A stretch of 64,000 nucleotides of DNA, taken from the NCBI GenBank assembly GCA_003278465.1, contig QCFC01000006.1, positions 22,620 to 86,619 on the forward strand, given 5' to 3'. The notes beneath the pieces are model-generated. The model was not told the DNA's origin, did not search any database, and worked only from the letters and a program-made list of their open reading frames with translations. This stretch comes from Prochlorococcus sp. AG-363-B04 (GTDB lineage Bacteria; Cyanobacteriota; Cyanobacteriia; PCC-6307; Cyanobiaceae). Shown one piece after another: positions 1 through 8,159 of this stretch (within the stretch, counting starts at the first letter, position 1; each line of letters opens with the position of its first letter). A program made the position numbers and the translations under genes.

Positions 1-815
1 TTACAAAGTTCTATTGGATCTCTTTTTTTCCAAGTTTCAAATTCAGCAACTGATCTATACCCTAGGTTATTATCATATTCGTGCCCACAGTGTTCCTTAT
101 ACCTATAAGTAAAAAATTCTATGAAATAGGGACCTAATCCTGATCTAACCGAATTTACTGAATTTCTGAATATTCTATAGCAGTTAGTTACGTCATTTCC
201 ATCACCAGATAATGATGTTGCCCCTATACTTTCTACCATTTTGCTAATCTTTCTTCCTTTAGGTTGCCTTACTTCTAAGGGACTATATACAGAATATAAG
301 TTGTTTTCACAAATAAAAATAACTGGTAAATTTTTTAAAACAGCAAAATTAACTGATTCATAAAATACCCCTTCTTCAGTAGCACCATCCCCTAAAAATA
401 CACAACTAATTTGATCAGTAAAGTTTAAATGAGCCGAAAGTGCCAATCCAACACCTATAGGAATACTATTGCCCACAATTGCCGATGTACCCATAAACCC
501 TACATCCTTATCTATTAGATGCATTGACCCACCTTTACCTCTCGAGCATCCAGTAGACTTGCCGTAAATCTCAGCAATCATTGACTTGAGACTCCCACCT
601 TTTGCTAAATAATGAGCATGACCTCTATGAGTACTAACTGCAAAATCATCTTTGCGAATACACATTGAGAGAGCTGCTGCGACAGCTTCTTGTCCAATGG
701 ATAGGTGTGTAGGACATCTCATCTCCCATTTAGGATACTGAAGAGCAATTTCTTCCTCTACTAGACGTATCCGCTTCATGATTCTGTATAAATTAAGTAT
801 TAAATCTTGCTTCAT
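1..815 (-). CDS. TPP-dependent dehydrogenase E1 component, alpha subunit-like (3' end outside window)
   Basis: Reading the minus strand from the ATG at 815 gives about 271 codons with no stop before the window edge, so the C-terminus is missing. The protein resembles pyruvate/acetoin dehydrogenase E1-alpha: an early conserved stretch RLVEEEIA, the substrate-channel segment STHRGHAHYLAKGG, GKGGSMHL, and the thiamine-diphosphate motif beginning FLGDGATEEG and ending ENN. It is a paralogue of the housekeeping pdhA at 57715-58821 but lacks that gene's N-terminal extension. It is the last visible gene of the minus-strand sugar operon. An E1-beta partner would be expected beyond position 1. By context it probably acts on a keto-acid or sugar intermediate for surface glycans rather than in central metabolism; that role is inference. 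Confidence 0.8.
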   Translation of the reverse strand, partial: MKQDLILNLYRIMKRIRLVEEEIALQYPKWEMRCPTHLSIGQEAVAAALSMCIRKDDFAVSTHRGHAHYLAKGGSLKSMIAEIYGKSTGCSRGKGGSMHLIDKDVGFMGTSAIVGNSIPIGVGLALSAHLNFTDQISCVFLGDGATEEGVFYESVNFAVLKNLPVIFICENNLYSVYSPLEVRQPKGRKISKMVESIGATSLSGDGNDVTNCYRIFRNSVNSVRSGLGPYFIEFFTYRYKEHCGHEYDNNLGYRSVAEFETWKKRDPIELC

Positions 816-828
816 CTTTATTAGTAGA

Positions 829-1785
829 CTAGGTACTAGACTGGGATTCTAGATTAAGTGATTTCATCCACTTTGAATTATAGAATCTTGGATTATCTTC
901 TAGATCACCAGAATGAAATGCTTTTGCAATTTGATTAATAGCTTCATCAATACCATATTGAGGGCTGAAGCCAGTCTTAAGTATTTTGCTAGAATCGATT
1001 CTGTATGAACGTGGATCATTGGACTCCTTTACTATAATATCAGCTTTGATTATTTTTTTTATTCTATTAGCTATATTTAATATAGAACAATTTTCAAAGC
1101 CTGCATTGTAACATCCACTAGGAAGATCAGAATTATTTAAGAAATGAAGATAGACATTAGCCATATCCTTAATGTGTATATTTGGTCGTACCTGATCTCC
1201 TCCAAGAACATTCATTTTGCCAGTACTTAGTGCTTGAAATGTTAGTAAATTAACAGCAGTGTCTAGGCGCATTCTTGGTGAGATTCCACAAACAGTAGCT
1301 GGTCTAATACAATGAACATGCATTTTTTCTTTATAGGATAAGAAGACCCTCTCGGCTATCATTTTGGTTTCATTATAAGTTGATATTGGCAATAGTTGAA
1401 GTTCTTCAGTTACTTTTTCTTCATTTTTTATTCCGTATACACTCCCTGAGCTAGCATAAATAAATTGCTTAACTCCATTGCGATAAGCACGATCAATTAA
1501 CCTGTAACCTGCGAGAACATTTACATCCCAACTGAGTAATGGATTTAATTCAACGGAAGGATCGTTAGCGATATTAGCCAAGTGAATAATCACTTCTATA
1601 TCCTTTAAGGGAATATTCTGCGTATTTCTGATGTCAAATCTTATTGTATTTAGGTTGGGATGCTCTGGTAAAGAGTGACCAAACCACTCAGTATCTATTG
1701 AAGTGATTATATGGCCTTCCTTTAAGAGTAGAGGTATAAGTACAGACCCTTTATAACCTGATCCACCAGTTATTAGAATTCTCAT
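829..1785 (-). CDS. Extended SDR NAD(P)-dependent sugar epimerase/dehydratase
   Basis: A 318-residue extended short-chain dehydrogenase/reductase. It opens with the dinucleotide-binding motif TGGSGYKG (residues 6-13), has the catalytic Ser region SSGSVYG near 112-118 and the catalytic pair Y137 and K141 in YNETK. Length and layout fit nucleotide-sugar epimerases, reductases or dehydratases acting in the cytoplasm. It overlaps the upstream SDR by four bases (ATGA at 1782-1785), a sign of translational coupling, and is followed after 13 bases by the E1-alpha gene. In an operon with phosphoheptose isomerase and a heptose kinase-like fusion, a nucleotide-activated heptose is a reasonable substrate, but specificity cannot be read from sequence alone. 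Confidence 0.85.
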   Translation of the reverse strand: MRILITGGSGYKGSVLIPLLLKEGHIITSIDTEWFGHSLPEHPNLNTIRFDIRNTQNIPLKDIEVIIHLANIANDPSVELNPLLSWDVNVLAGYRLIDRAYRNGVKQFIYASSGSVYGIKNEEKVTEELQLLPISTYNETKMIAERVFLSYKEKMHVHCIRPATVCGISPRMRLDTAVNLLTFQALSTGKMNVLGGDQVRPNIHIKDMANVYLHFLNNSDLPSGCYNAGFENCSILNIANRIKKIIKADIIVKESNDPRSYRIDSSKILKTGFSPQYGIDEAINQIAKAFHSGDLEDNPRFYNSKWMKSLNLESQSST

Positions 1786-2810
1786 GGTTTGTGATTATAT
1801 TCCCAGGGAAGTTTGATTAATTTAGCGAGATTTTCATCTATCCATGTAAGAGTATCATTTAATCCATCGGTTAAGCTTATTTTATCTTCCCACTGAAACT
1901 GATTTCTTATAGCAGAACTGTCCAAGAGATAACTTTTATCTTTCCCTAAACGTTCTGCTGATTCTTCTATGATCGATGCGAAAGTAATATTTGTCATATT
2001 ACAAATTCTTTGTACTAGGTCTTTAATACTAATAGAATTTTTTGTTGAAATATGCCAGGAAGAGCCAGGGTCAGCTTTAAGTAATAACTGTTTAGTTGCC
2101 TTTACAACATCTTTAATATGAATAAATGATCGTTCCGATACTCCTCCGCCATGCAGTTTTAGTGATCTACCAGTACGAGCAGACAGCATTGTCTTAGGAA
2201 TTATTCTGAATAGTTGCTGTCCTGGACCATATACATTGGCTGCACGTGTAAAAACAACTGGAAATTGATATGCTTTATAGAAGCTATGTAAGTGAAGGTC
2301 ACAAGCTGCACGACTAACTGCATAAGGTGTAGTAGGGGCAAAATTGTTGTTCTCTCTGGTCCAATGATCTCCAGTATTTCCATAAACCTCAGGTGTTGAG
2401 AAATGGAGATATTTTTTTAGAAATACACGTTTCCTTAATTCGTCATGAAAGGCAACTTGGGAGAGAGTATTTGTTTGGTACCAATGTGTTGGATTTTTCC
2501 AGCTTTCAGAAACCATCCCTAGCGCAGCAAAATTTACAACATATTGAGGTTGGAAATGATCTATTAATTCTAGTAATCCTGATAAGTCTTTATTTATATC
2601 AATGGAATAATGAGTAAAGTTAGAATTATTAGCAAGCCCTTTTGGATGCTGTCTTCTGGGCCATTTATAGGGTAAAAAAAATGATTTAGGTTCTTTAGAC
2701 CTACTTACCCCACACACAATATTTTCTTCCTCGAGTAATTCGGTTATAAAATGAGCTCCACTAAAGCTATTACTACCTAAAACCAAAAACTTAGGGGTAT
2801 TCAATTCCAT
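1782..2810 (-). CDS. Extended SDR, GDP-mannose 4,6-dehydratase-like, with YxxxR catalytic pair
   Basis: A 342-residue extended SDR in the nucleotide-sugar 4,6-dehydratase group. The N-terminal nucleotide-binding loop is GSNSFSG (12-18). STPEVYG (138-144) supplies the Ser/Thr-Glu region typical of 4,6-dehydratases, and RSFIHIKDV is a typical later motif. The catalytic motif reads Y163-A-V-S-R167, with Arg where most SDRs have Lys. I recall similar YAVSR versions in related dehydratase-like sequences, so this may be a subfamily trait. It overlaps the upstream cytidylyltransferase-kinase gene by 10 bases and the downstream SDR by four. A plausible role is 4,6-dehydration of a GDP- or other NDP-activated sugar made by this operon. 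Confidence 0.82.
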   Translation of the reverse strand: MELNTPKFLVLGSNSFSGAHFITELLEEENIVCGVSRSKEPKSFFLPYKWPRRQHPKGLANNSNFTHYSIDINKDLSGLLELIDHFQPQYVVNFAALGMVSESWKNPTHWYQTNTLSQVAFHDELRKRVFLKKYLHFSTPEVYGNTGDHWTRENNNFAPTTPYAVSRAACDLHLHSFYKAYQFPVVFTRAANVYGPGQQLFRIIPKTMLSARTGRSLKLHGGGVSERSFIHIKDVVKATKQLLLKADPGSSWHISTKNSISIKDLVQRICNMTNITFASIIEESAERLGKDKSYLLDSSAIRNQFQWEDKISLTDGLNDTLTWIDENLAKLIKLPWEYNHKP

Positions 2811-4303
2811 AGAAGTTCAATTATCCTTTTCCTTAGGTCATTATATAGAACGGGAGAATTCCCAATTCTGTTTACTGCTAGTGAGGCAATACAACAACCT
2901 AATGCAGCGCTAACCATCATCTCTTCCTTGCTAGCTAATCCTATCGATAATATAGCAAGAAGAGAATCACCAGCTCCGGTTACATCCATTGGATTTGCAG
3001 AAAGAGCGGGAAAGTGCTCCCTATACATTTTTCCAGAATTATCCTGCTCATATGCAATAAATCCTTCTCCGCCAAGTTTCATGATGAGTCTTTTAGTAGA
3101 TGTAAGCCGAATTAGGCTCCTACTTAATTGTTCCAAGCTTATATCATGTTCTTGAATTGCAACCCTTGCTTCTTTTTCGTTAGGACAAAGAAGTGAGAAA
3201 TTTTTCAAGCGACTTATAAAGCCAACTTGACTACTACACTGTACATCACCAAATAAAAGAAGATTATATTTTGAAGATAACTCATGTAAGGTTGAAAGAA
3301 CATTATCTGTGATTACACCATATACAAAATCGGAAATTACGATTCCTTGGCATTTTGGTGCAAGCCTTTCCAAGGCTTTTATTAATTTATTTTCAACATC
3401 AATATCTAGATTATGATCATCTAATCGACTTACTCTAAATAGCTTTTGGTTCTCAACAAGATACCTTTTCTTGAATGTAGTGGGCCTACTCGTGTCAACA
3501 ATTAATTCATTTCCTATCCCACTTTCCTGAAGTTTTCTTTGAACAAAATCAGCATTCTTATCTTTTCCTACAACTGAGACTAGATCACATTCTGCACCAA
3601 GAGCTTTTATATGAGAAGCAACTATTGCTGCGCCTCCTAGAAAATTCTTTTTTTCTAGTTCTCTGACAACAACAACAGGTGCTTCAGCACTTAAGCCAAC
3701 TGGTTCGCAAGCTGAATATTGATCAACTATAGTATCACCTAATACAATGAGTCTTGTTGACTTCCATGACTCCATTGATTTTAATAATATATCTAGAGTT
3801 AAATTCTGTCGTTTGCAGACTTTTAGGAAATCTAAACGTCGTTTCTCACTCAGTTCACTTTCAGAAAAGGATAGTAATTCACTTCCTAAGTAGTTAACTT
3901 CTCCAGCATGGAATTTAACTAAGCCACCTTGTTTGTTTTGGAGTGAAATAGCTTTGATAATTATATCTTCTTGTGAAATCTTAAACTCATTGCCCAATAA
4001 AAGGATTCTTGGTCTTAATTTTTCTATAACCTTATCTAATTCATTTCCTTTCAATAGAATAATTGCACTAGCAACGCCTAGGAGGCTTAATGCTTCTGCT
4101 CTTTCTTCTTGCGAAAACGGAAACCTTAATTCTTCCCTAACAATGGAGTTGCCTTTGATAGCAATTACTAATGGTGCCCCCTGCTCATACCCATAACGCA
4201 AATATCGTATATGTCCAGGATGGATAGTATTAAAGTGACCGTAACCTAAAATGCAATCATTTAGATGGCAGGAATCTTCTAGTTTAAGTATTTTTGTCTT
4301 CAT
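2801..4303 (-). CDS. Bifunctional cytidylyltransferase-like / PfkB-family kinase (HldE-like, inverted domain order)
   Basis: A 500-residue fusion. The N-terminal ~140 residues form a nucleotidyltransferase of the HldE/TagD type with the signature GHFNTIHPGH at 22-31. Residues from about 180 to the end form a PfkB/ribokinase domain, with GGAAIVASH in the substrate region and the anion-hole/catalytic signature DVTGAGDS near 440-447. In classical HldE (RfaE) the kinase comes first and the adenylyltransferase second, so the order here is reversed. HldE phosphorylates D-glycero-D-manno-heptose 7-phosphate at C1 and later attaches a nucleotide. With gmhA and a second nucleotidyltransferase in the same operon, a role in NDP-heptose synthesis is likely. 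The gene overlaps the alcohol dehydrogenase by four bases. Confidence 0.85.
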   Translation of the reverse strand: MKTKILKLEDSCHLNDCILGYGHFNTIHPGHIRYLRYGYEQGAPLVIAIKGNSIVREELRFPFSQEERAEALSLLGVASAIILLKGNELDKVIEKLRPRILLLGNEFKISQEDIIIKAISLQNKQGGLVKFHAGEVNYLGSELLSFSESELSEKRRLDFLKVCKRQNLTLDILLKSMESWKSTRLIVLGDTIVDQYSACEPVGLSAEAPVVVVRELEKKNFLGGAAIVASHIKALGAECDLVSVVGKDKNADFVQRKLQESGIGNELIVDTSRPTTFKKRYLVENQKLFRVSRLDDHNLDIDVENKLIKALERLAPKCQGIVISDFVYGVITDNVLSTLHELSSKYNLLLFGDVQCSSQVGFISRLKNFSLLCPNEKEARVAIQEHDISLEQLSRSLIRLTSTKRLIMKLGGEGFIAYEQDNSGKMYREHFPALSANPMDVTGAGDSLLAILSIGLASKEEMMVSAALGCCIASLAVNRIGNSPVLYNDLRKRIIELLWN

Positions 4304-5352
4304 AGTTTTATGATAACTCTGCCAGCACTTAGGCCCTTACGCATAGAAACAATAGCTTCATTGATTCTTTCTAAAGTATATTCTTCACTTATTAATCTAT
4401 CAAGTTTTAAAATTCCTTGATTTAATAACTTTAAAAATCTTGGGATATCCTGTACGGGTTTACATTTGCCGCCATGAGAACCTATAATGATTTTGCCAAA
4501 ATGTAGAGGTAGAGAGTGGATAGAGATATTTTCATCGTACTTTGGAACGCCAACTAAAACAAGTTTTCCTTCTGAATTAATTAATTTATAACCTAATTCT
4601 ATAACAGAAGGCAGACCTGTGTTATCAATGAAAGTATTTAATGGTGAATTACCTAGTATTTCATTAATAGCTTTTTCTGGATCATTATTAGAAGCATTAA
4701 TTACATGACTAGCCCCCAATTCTTGTGCGAGTCGTAAACGATTATCAAAAAGATCTATTGCAATAATCGGCCATGCTGATTTTAGGGCCGAAGCTTGAAT
4801 GATACTTAAACCAATTCCTCCTGCTCCATAAATAACTACTGAATCACCTATACGAACATTAGCGTCATTTTCGACTACACCAAATCCAGTTGTAATTGCA
4901 CAGCCAAATAGCGCTGCTTGATTAGGATTGATCTCAAAATTGACTTTTGTACATCTATTTTCACTTACAACAGCATGCTTATTGAATGTAGTTACTAAGC
5001 CAGCATTAAGTTCCTCTCCCCTCCATCTATACATAGGTGGAGCGGACTCAATTCCATTCCCTTTTCTCCAATGCAAAATCACCTTATCTCCAGCTCTTAC
5101 TGTCTTAACTCCAGGCCCAACCTTTAAAACAGATGCAAAACCTTCATGTCCTAATAAATGTGGTAGAAATTTATCAGGACCTTTCCTGCCATCCATTTCA
5201 CCCACTTGAGATCCACATATGCCACTGACATGAAGTTTAACCAAAACCTGACCAACTTCAAGTGAATTTGGCAATTCAATTGTATCGATAACTAGGTCTT
5301 TATGTTGTGCAACTAAGATGGCTGCTTGTGTAGTTTTAGGAAATTCAATCAT
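4300..5352 (-). CDS. Zinc-dependent medium-chain alcohol/polyol dehydrogenase
   Basis: A medium-chain dehydrogenase/reductase of about 350 residues. I chose the ATG at 5352 because the longer reading to 5406 adds a hydrophobic stretch that overlaps the upstream methyltransferase, while 5352 sits four bases after that gene's stop. Catalytic zinc ligands are visible as C46 in SGICGS, H69-E70 in LLGHEG and C151. The Rossmann motif GAGGIG is at 176-181. The structural-zinc lobe with its four closely spaced cysteines is absent: there are no cysteines between about 90 and 130. The operon context suggests oxidation or reduction of a sugar or sugar-derived alcohol for the surface glycan; the substrate is unknown. 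Confidence 0.82.
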   Translation of the reverse strand: MIEFPKTTQAAILVAQHKDLVIDTIELPNSLEVGQVLVKLHVSGICGSQVGEMDGRKGPDKFLPHLLGHEGFASVLKVGPGVKTVRAGDKVILHWRKGNGIESAPPMYRWRGEELNAGLVTTFNKHAVVSENRCTKVNFEINPNQAALFGCAITTGFGVVENDANVRIGDSVVIYGAGGIGLSIIQASALKSAWPIIAIDLFDNRLRLAQELGASHVINASNNDPEKAINEILGNSPLNTFIDNTGLPSVIELGYKLINSEGKLVLVGVPKYDENISIHSLPLHFGKIIIGSHGGKCKPVQDIPRFLKLLNQGILKLDRLISEEYTLERINEAIVSMRKGLSAGRVIIKL

Positions 5353-5356
5353 GATA

Positions 5357-6031
5357 TTATTCAAAATAAATAAATGAATAATCACCACTATAACCAGATT
5401 TATCAAACCACCATTCCCACTCTTTGGGATTATTAAATGCTTCGCAAGTTACTTGCCAATATAATAGGTTGGCCTTTTCTATCTCATTACGATAGCTTTC
5501 CACGCAAAGATATTTGTTTTTGATCCCAACCCGCTCTATTTCTCTAAGGGCTAAATCTAGTTCATAAGCATATAGGCAATGTAAGGTATTTATGGATATT
5601 ACTAGATCAAAATAATTATCAGGCCAAGGTAATTTAGTTACATTACCTTTAGTTAATTGGCCTTTGATATCTTCTAAACTATGTTTAATTGCGTATTCTG
5701 AAATATCTAATCCATGAACTTCTGCTTCGGGTAATATCTTTAAAAAATCATATAGCAAATAACCTTTTCCACAGCCTATATCCAGTATTTTGGCCTTGGG
5801 TGGTAGTTTATAATAATTAGCCATGGAAATAGCAACTTTTTCCCAGCGTCCTTCAATATAATGATATCCTCCATAGCAAATACGTCTATCTCCATCCCAA
5901 TAATCAAAATCAAATCTTTTAGCTAATTCTGCTGCTTTTGCTTTTGGATATTCCAAATCATTTACTCTTGCAAGATAATTACGTTTTGTACTCTTGTGTA
6001 GAGTACCCATAAAGTCTATATATTTTTTCAT
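5357..6031 (-). CDS. Class I SAM-dependent methyltransferase
   Basis: A 224-residue protein with a class I methyltransferase core: motif I ILDIGCGKG at 82-90, an acidic post-I residue in HGLDIS near 107-112, and the motif IV-like FDLVISINTLH. The N-terminal ~75 residues include aromatic-rich YWDGDRRICYGGY, which probably belongs to the substrate pocket. It overlaps gmhA by four bases (6028-6031) and precedes the alcohol dehydrogenase by four bases, so it is within the heptose operon and probably methylates the sugar product or an intermediate. The exact acceptor is not recognisable. Confidence 0.75.
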   Translation of the reverse strand: MKKYIDFMGTLHKSTKRNYLARVNDLEYPKAKAAELAKRFDFDYWDGDRRICYGGYHYIEGRWEKVAISMANYYKLPPKAKILDIGCGKGYLLYDFLKILPEAEVHGLDISEYAIKHSLEDIKGQLTKGNVTKLPWPDNYFDLVISINTLHCLYAYELDLALREIERVGIKNKYLCVESYRNEIEKANLLYWQVTCEAFNNPKEWEWWFDKSGYSGDYSFIYFE

Positions 6032-6639
6032 TTTCCTTGGATATAGTGCTTATTCAAATTAAGCCATTGAATGCACATATTAGAAACTATCATTTGTGCA
6101 TCTTCTGAAACTTGCATATCATTCACAGCAAAGTGAATAGGAGATTTGACAATGTCTTTACAACGTCCGCCCGAGAAGCCTAAGATTGCATAGGTTTTCA
6201 TTCCAATATTATTTGCAGTTTCTATTGCTTTATAGATATTTTCTGAATTACCACTACCAGATAAAGCTATTAGAATATCTCCACACTTTCCCTTTAATTT
6301 TATTTGATAGGAAAAAATGCTATCATATCCAATATCGTTGGCTAAGCAAGTTATTACAGAACAATTTGCAGGCAATGCCTCTACAAGCAGGCCAGGAACA
6401 TTTTCTTCTTCTAAGGAACATTTTCCAACGCCATACTCCAGGTCATTTGCAATATGTAATGCATTGGCAGCACTGCCCCCATTCCCACAGATATAAATTC
6501 TTTTTCCTTGGATCCACGCCTCTAGAAGATCAACTGCTAGATTGTTAATTTGATGTAGTATTTCCTCATCAAAACAACCCATTAAGCGGTTTAAATAAGC
6601 TGTTGAGAGTACAGAAAAATTAGGATCGATGTTTTTCAA
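6028..6639 (-). CDS. gmhA: SIS-domain phosphoheptose isomerase (GmhA-like)
   Basis: A 203-residue single SIS-domain protein. The phosphosugar-binding signature CGNGGSAANA lies near 52-61, followed by HIANDL, and the second loop is ALSGSGNSENIY. GmhA converts sedoheptulose 7-phosphate to D-glycero-D-manno-heptose 7-phosphate, the first committed step to NDP-heptoses. The C-terminal EDAQMIVSN stands where classical GmhA has an EDxHxxxGH-like zinc-linked segment, so it is a divergent member and related SIS isomerases are possible. It starts 16 bases after the nucleotidyltransferase and overlaps the methyltransferase. No gmhB phosphatase is visible in this window. Confidence 0.8.
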   Translation of the reverse strand: MKNIDPNFSVLSTAYLNRLMGCFDEEILHQINNLAVDLLEAWIQGKRIYICGNGGSAANALHIANDLEYGVGKCSLEEENVPGLLVEALPANCSVITCLANDIGYDSIFSYQIKLKGKCGDILIALSGSGNSENIYKAIETANNIGMKTYAILGFSGGRCKDIVKSPIHFAVNDMQVSEDAQMIVSNMCIQWLNLNKHYIQGK

Positions 6640-6655
6640 TGTTTAATAATCCCCA

Positions 6656-7369
6656 TTATGAATCAAATAATGATCTTGCCTGTCTTAAGCTTTCTGGCGT
6701 GCCAATATCAAAATAAGGCTGTTGAGTTTGCCAAGCAAGTATTTGGCCAATCATTAGAGGAATAACTTGATTACTAAAGTCATGGAATTTTTGGTTCTTT
6801 TTAATTAATTCATTTAGGAATTGATTTTCGAATGCGTAGACAGCAGCGTTGGCTATATTTCCCGGAGGATTAGCAACCTTTTCGTGAAATGAAGTGACAA
6901 TTTTATTATGGTTAGTTTCTATAATACCACAACTACCTGGGGCCTCTGTCTTAAAGGAAAGCATAGTAAGCAAACAACTTGAGGGCCTTGCTTTATGTGC
7001 TACTAAAAAGCCAGATAAATCATCGGTTGTTAAATTATCAGCATGAATTAATAATCCAGTAGAGTCATTAAAAAATTCTTTATTTGCTAAAAGAGTTCCA
7101 GCCGTACCTAATAATCGCTTTTCGTTAACAGTTGTTATTTTCATTTTCCCCGAACTACGACACTTTAAAAATTTTTCTACATCTTCTGCCAGATAGCAAG
7201 TATTTATTAAGACACTTTCGCATCCAAGTATTTCAAGCTTGCGAAGCCAATGTTCTAGTAATGGCTCTCCGTTAATAGTCACTAAGCATTTTGGAGTGTG
7301 ATAGGTTAATGGTCTGAGACGTGTTCCCAACCCTGCTGCTAGCAGCAATGCTCTAAGCGGTTTCTTCAT
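6656..7369 (-). CDS. Sugar-1-phosphate nucleotidyltransferase (HddC/mannose-1-P guanylyltransferase-like)
   Basis: A 237-residue nucleotidyltransferase. The activated-NTP-binding signature AAGLGTRLRPLT is near the start, TPKCLV follows, and a metal-binding Asp appears in IHADN. The short length, without a C-terminal hexapeptide domain, fits the guanylyl/thymidylyltransferases used for GDP-D-glycero-alpha-D-manno-heptose (HddC type). It is the first gene of the minus-strand operon; GmhA follows 16 bases downstream. Since the HldE-like fusion also carries a nucleotidyltransferase domain, the operon has two candidate activating enzymes. Confidence 0.8.
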   Translation of the reverse strand: MKKPLRALLLAAGLGTRLRPLTYHTPKCLVTINGEPLLEHWLRKLEILGCESVLINTCYLAEDVEKFLKCRSSGKMKITTVNEKRLLGTAGTLLANKEFFNDSTGLLIHADNLTTDDLSGFLVAHKARPSSCLLTMLSFKTEAPGSCGIIETNHNKIVTSFHEKVANPPGNIANAAVYAFENQFLNELIKKNQKFHDFSNQVIPLMIGQILAWQTQQPYFDIGTPESLRQARSLFDS

Positions 7370-7459
7370 AAGAGGCTTACCCTTGTCATGATTATAATGT
7401 TTACATTCGATTTCTAAAAGGATGAAATGAACTATTTTTAACTTCTGGTAAATTAATTG

Positions 7460-7813
7460 TTATTTTTTATTTTTTAATGCTATCCCTCCAAAGTTGCCTG
7501 TTTGCGAATAATCAATATGGGCAAAGTATAATTCCTTTTCTGTTTTACCTGAGAGTGCCGATTGAGAACAAATACAGTTAGTAATTGAGTTTCATGCTAT
7601 GTTCGCGCAAAGAGTTTGAAACACTATATTTTTCGGCTCAAATGTAAATAATTTCCCTTTACTAACAATTCTTGAGAGTGCAACAGCGTGGCTACCAATG
7701 TTGGAATCAAACTCTATGACTGTATCATCAGGTATCAATAGTTGTTTGCATATATCTATTTCTTCTTGTGAGAATTCTCAGTAGTCCTTAATACTTTTAC
7801 CAATATATATCAT
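7460..7813 (-). pseudogene. Decayed FkbM-family methyltransferase with two in-frame TGA codons
   Basis: Starting at ATG 7813, one uninterrupted frame reads a recognisable FkbM-type N-terminus (MIYIGKSIKDY, then EFSQEEIDICKQLLIPDDTV, then a SAM-motif-like NIGSHAVALS, FTFEPK, VFQTLCANIA, NSITN, and NFGGIAL). It is interrupted only by TGA at 7778-7780 and TGA at 7592-7594, and ends at TAA 7460-7462, well short of a full-length enzyme. There is no frameshift. The first glycines of motif I (usually VGANIG) read FDSNIG here. I interpret it as a recent pseudogene also lacking its C-terminal half. Its closest relatives would be FkbM enzymes of polysaccharide loci. Confidence 0.7.
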
Positions 7814-8066
7814 TTTTATTGTAAATCATCCAGCCATCCTTCCTCTTTATGAGTTCATTGAAGCAACCAAGATAGATGGACACTAGTCCATGGCGATTCA
7901 TAACAGACAGGTATTTGAGGAATTCTTATTCATCTATTTTATCTCACGATTCATCTCTAAAAGTAAAACAAGTAATTTTTTGTATTCTGGTAATCAATAT
8001 AAGTTCATTTATGATTGTATTTTAAAAAATTCTTTAAAATTTTTTCAGTGCATAATTTAATAATAC
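7814..8066. other. Gene-free stretch with possible coding remnants
   Basis: No open gene is supported. On the minus strand at about 7860-7930 a short frame reads IPQIPVCYESPWTSVHLSW, which looks protein-like but is bounded by stops, so it may be debris of another glycan gene. The rest is AT-rich without a clear signal. Together with the adjacent FkbM pseudogene it marks 7.4-8.1 kb as a decay spot in the island. Confidence 0.3.
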
Positions 8067-8159
8067 TCAGAACCAGTCAATATCTTTAAATCCTAATCTG
8101 ATAAGTTTTCTTCTCAATATCCTCATCTTCATTAACTTTTCATATATTTTTAAAGGTCT

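Noticed and set aside
5353..5406. Upstream start adding 18 hydrophobic residues to the alcohol dehydrogenase
   Set aside because: It overlaps the preceding methyltransferase, and the family N-terminus begins at the internal ATG 5352.
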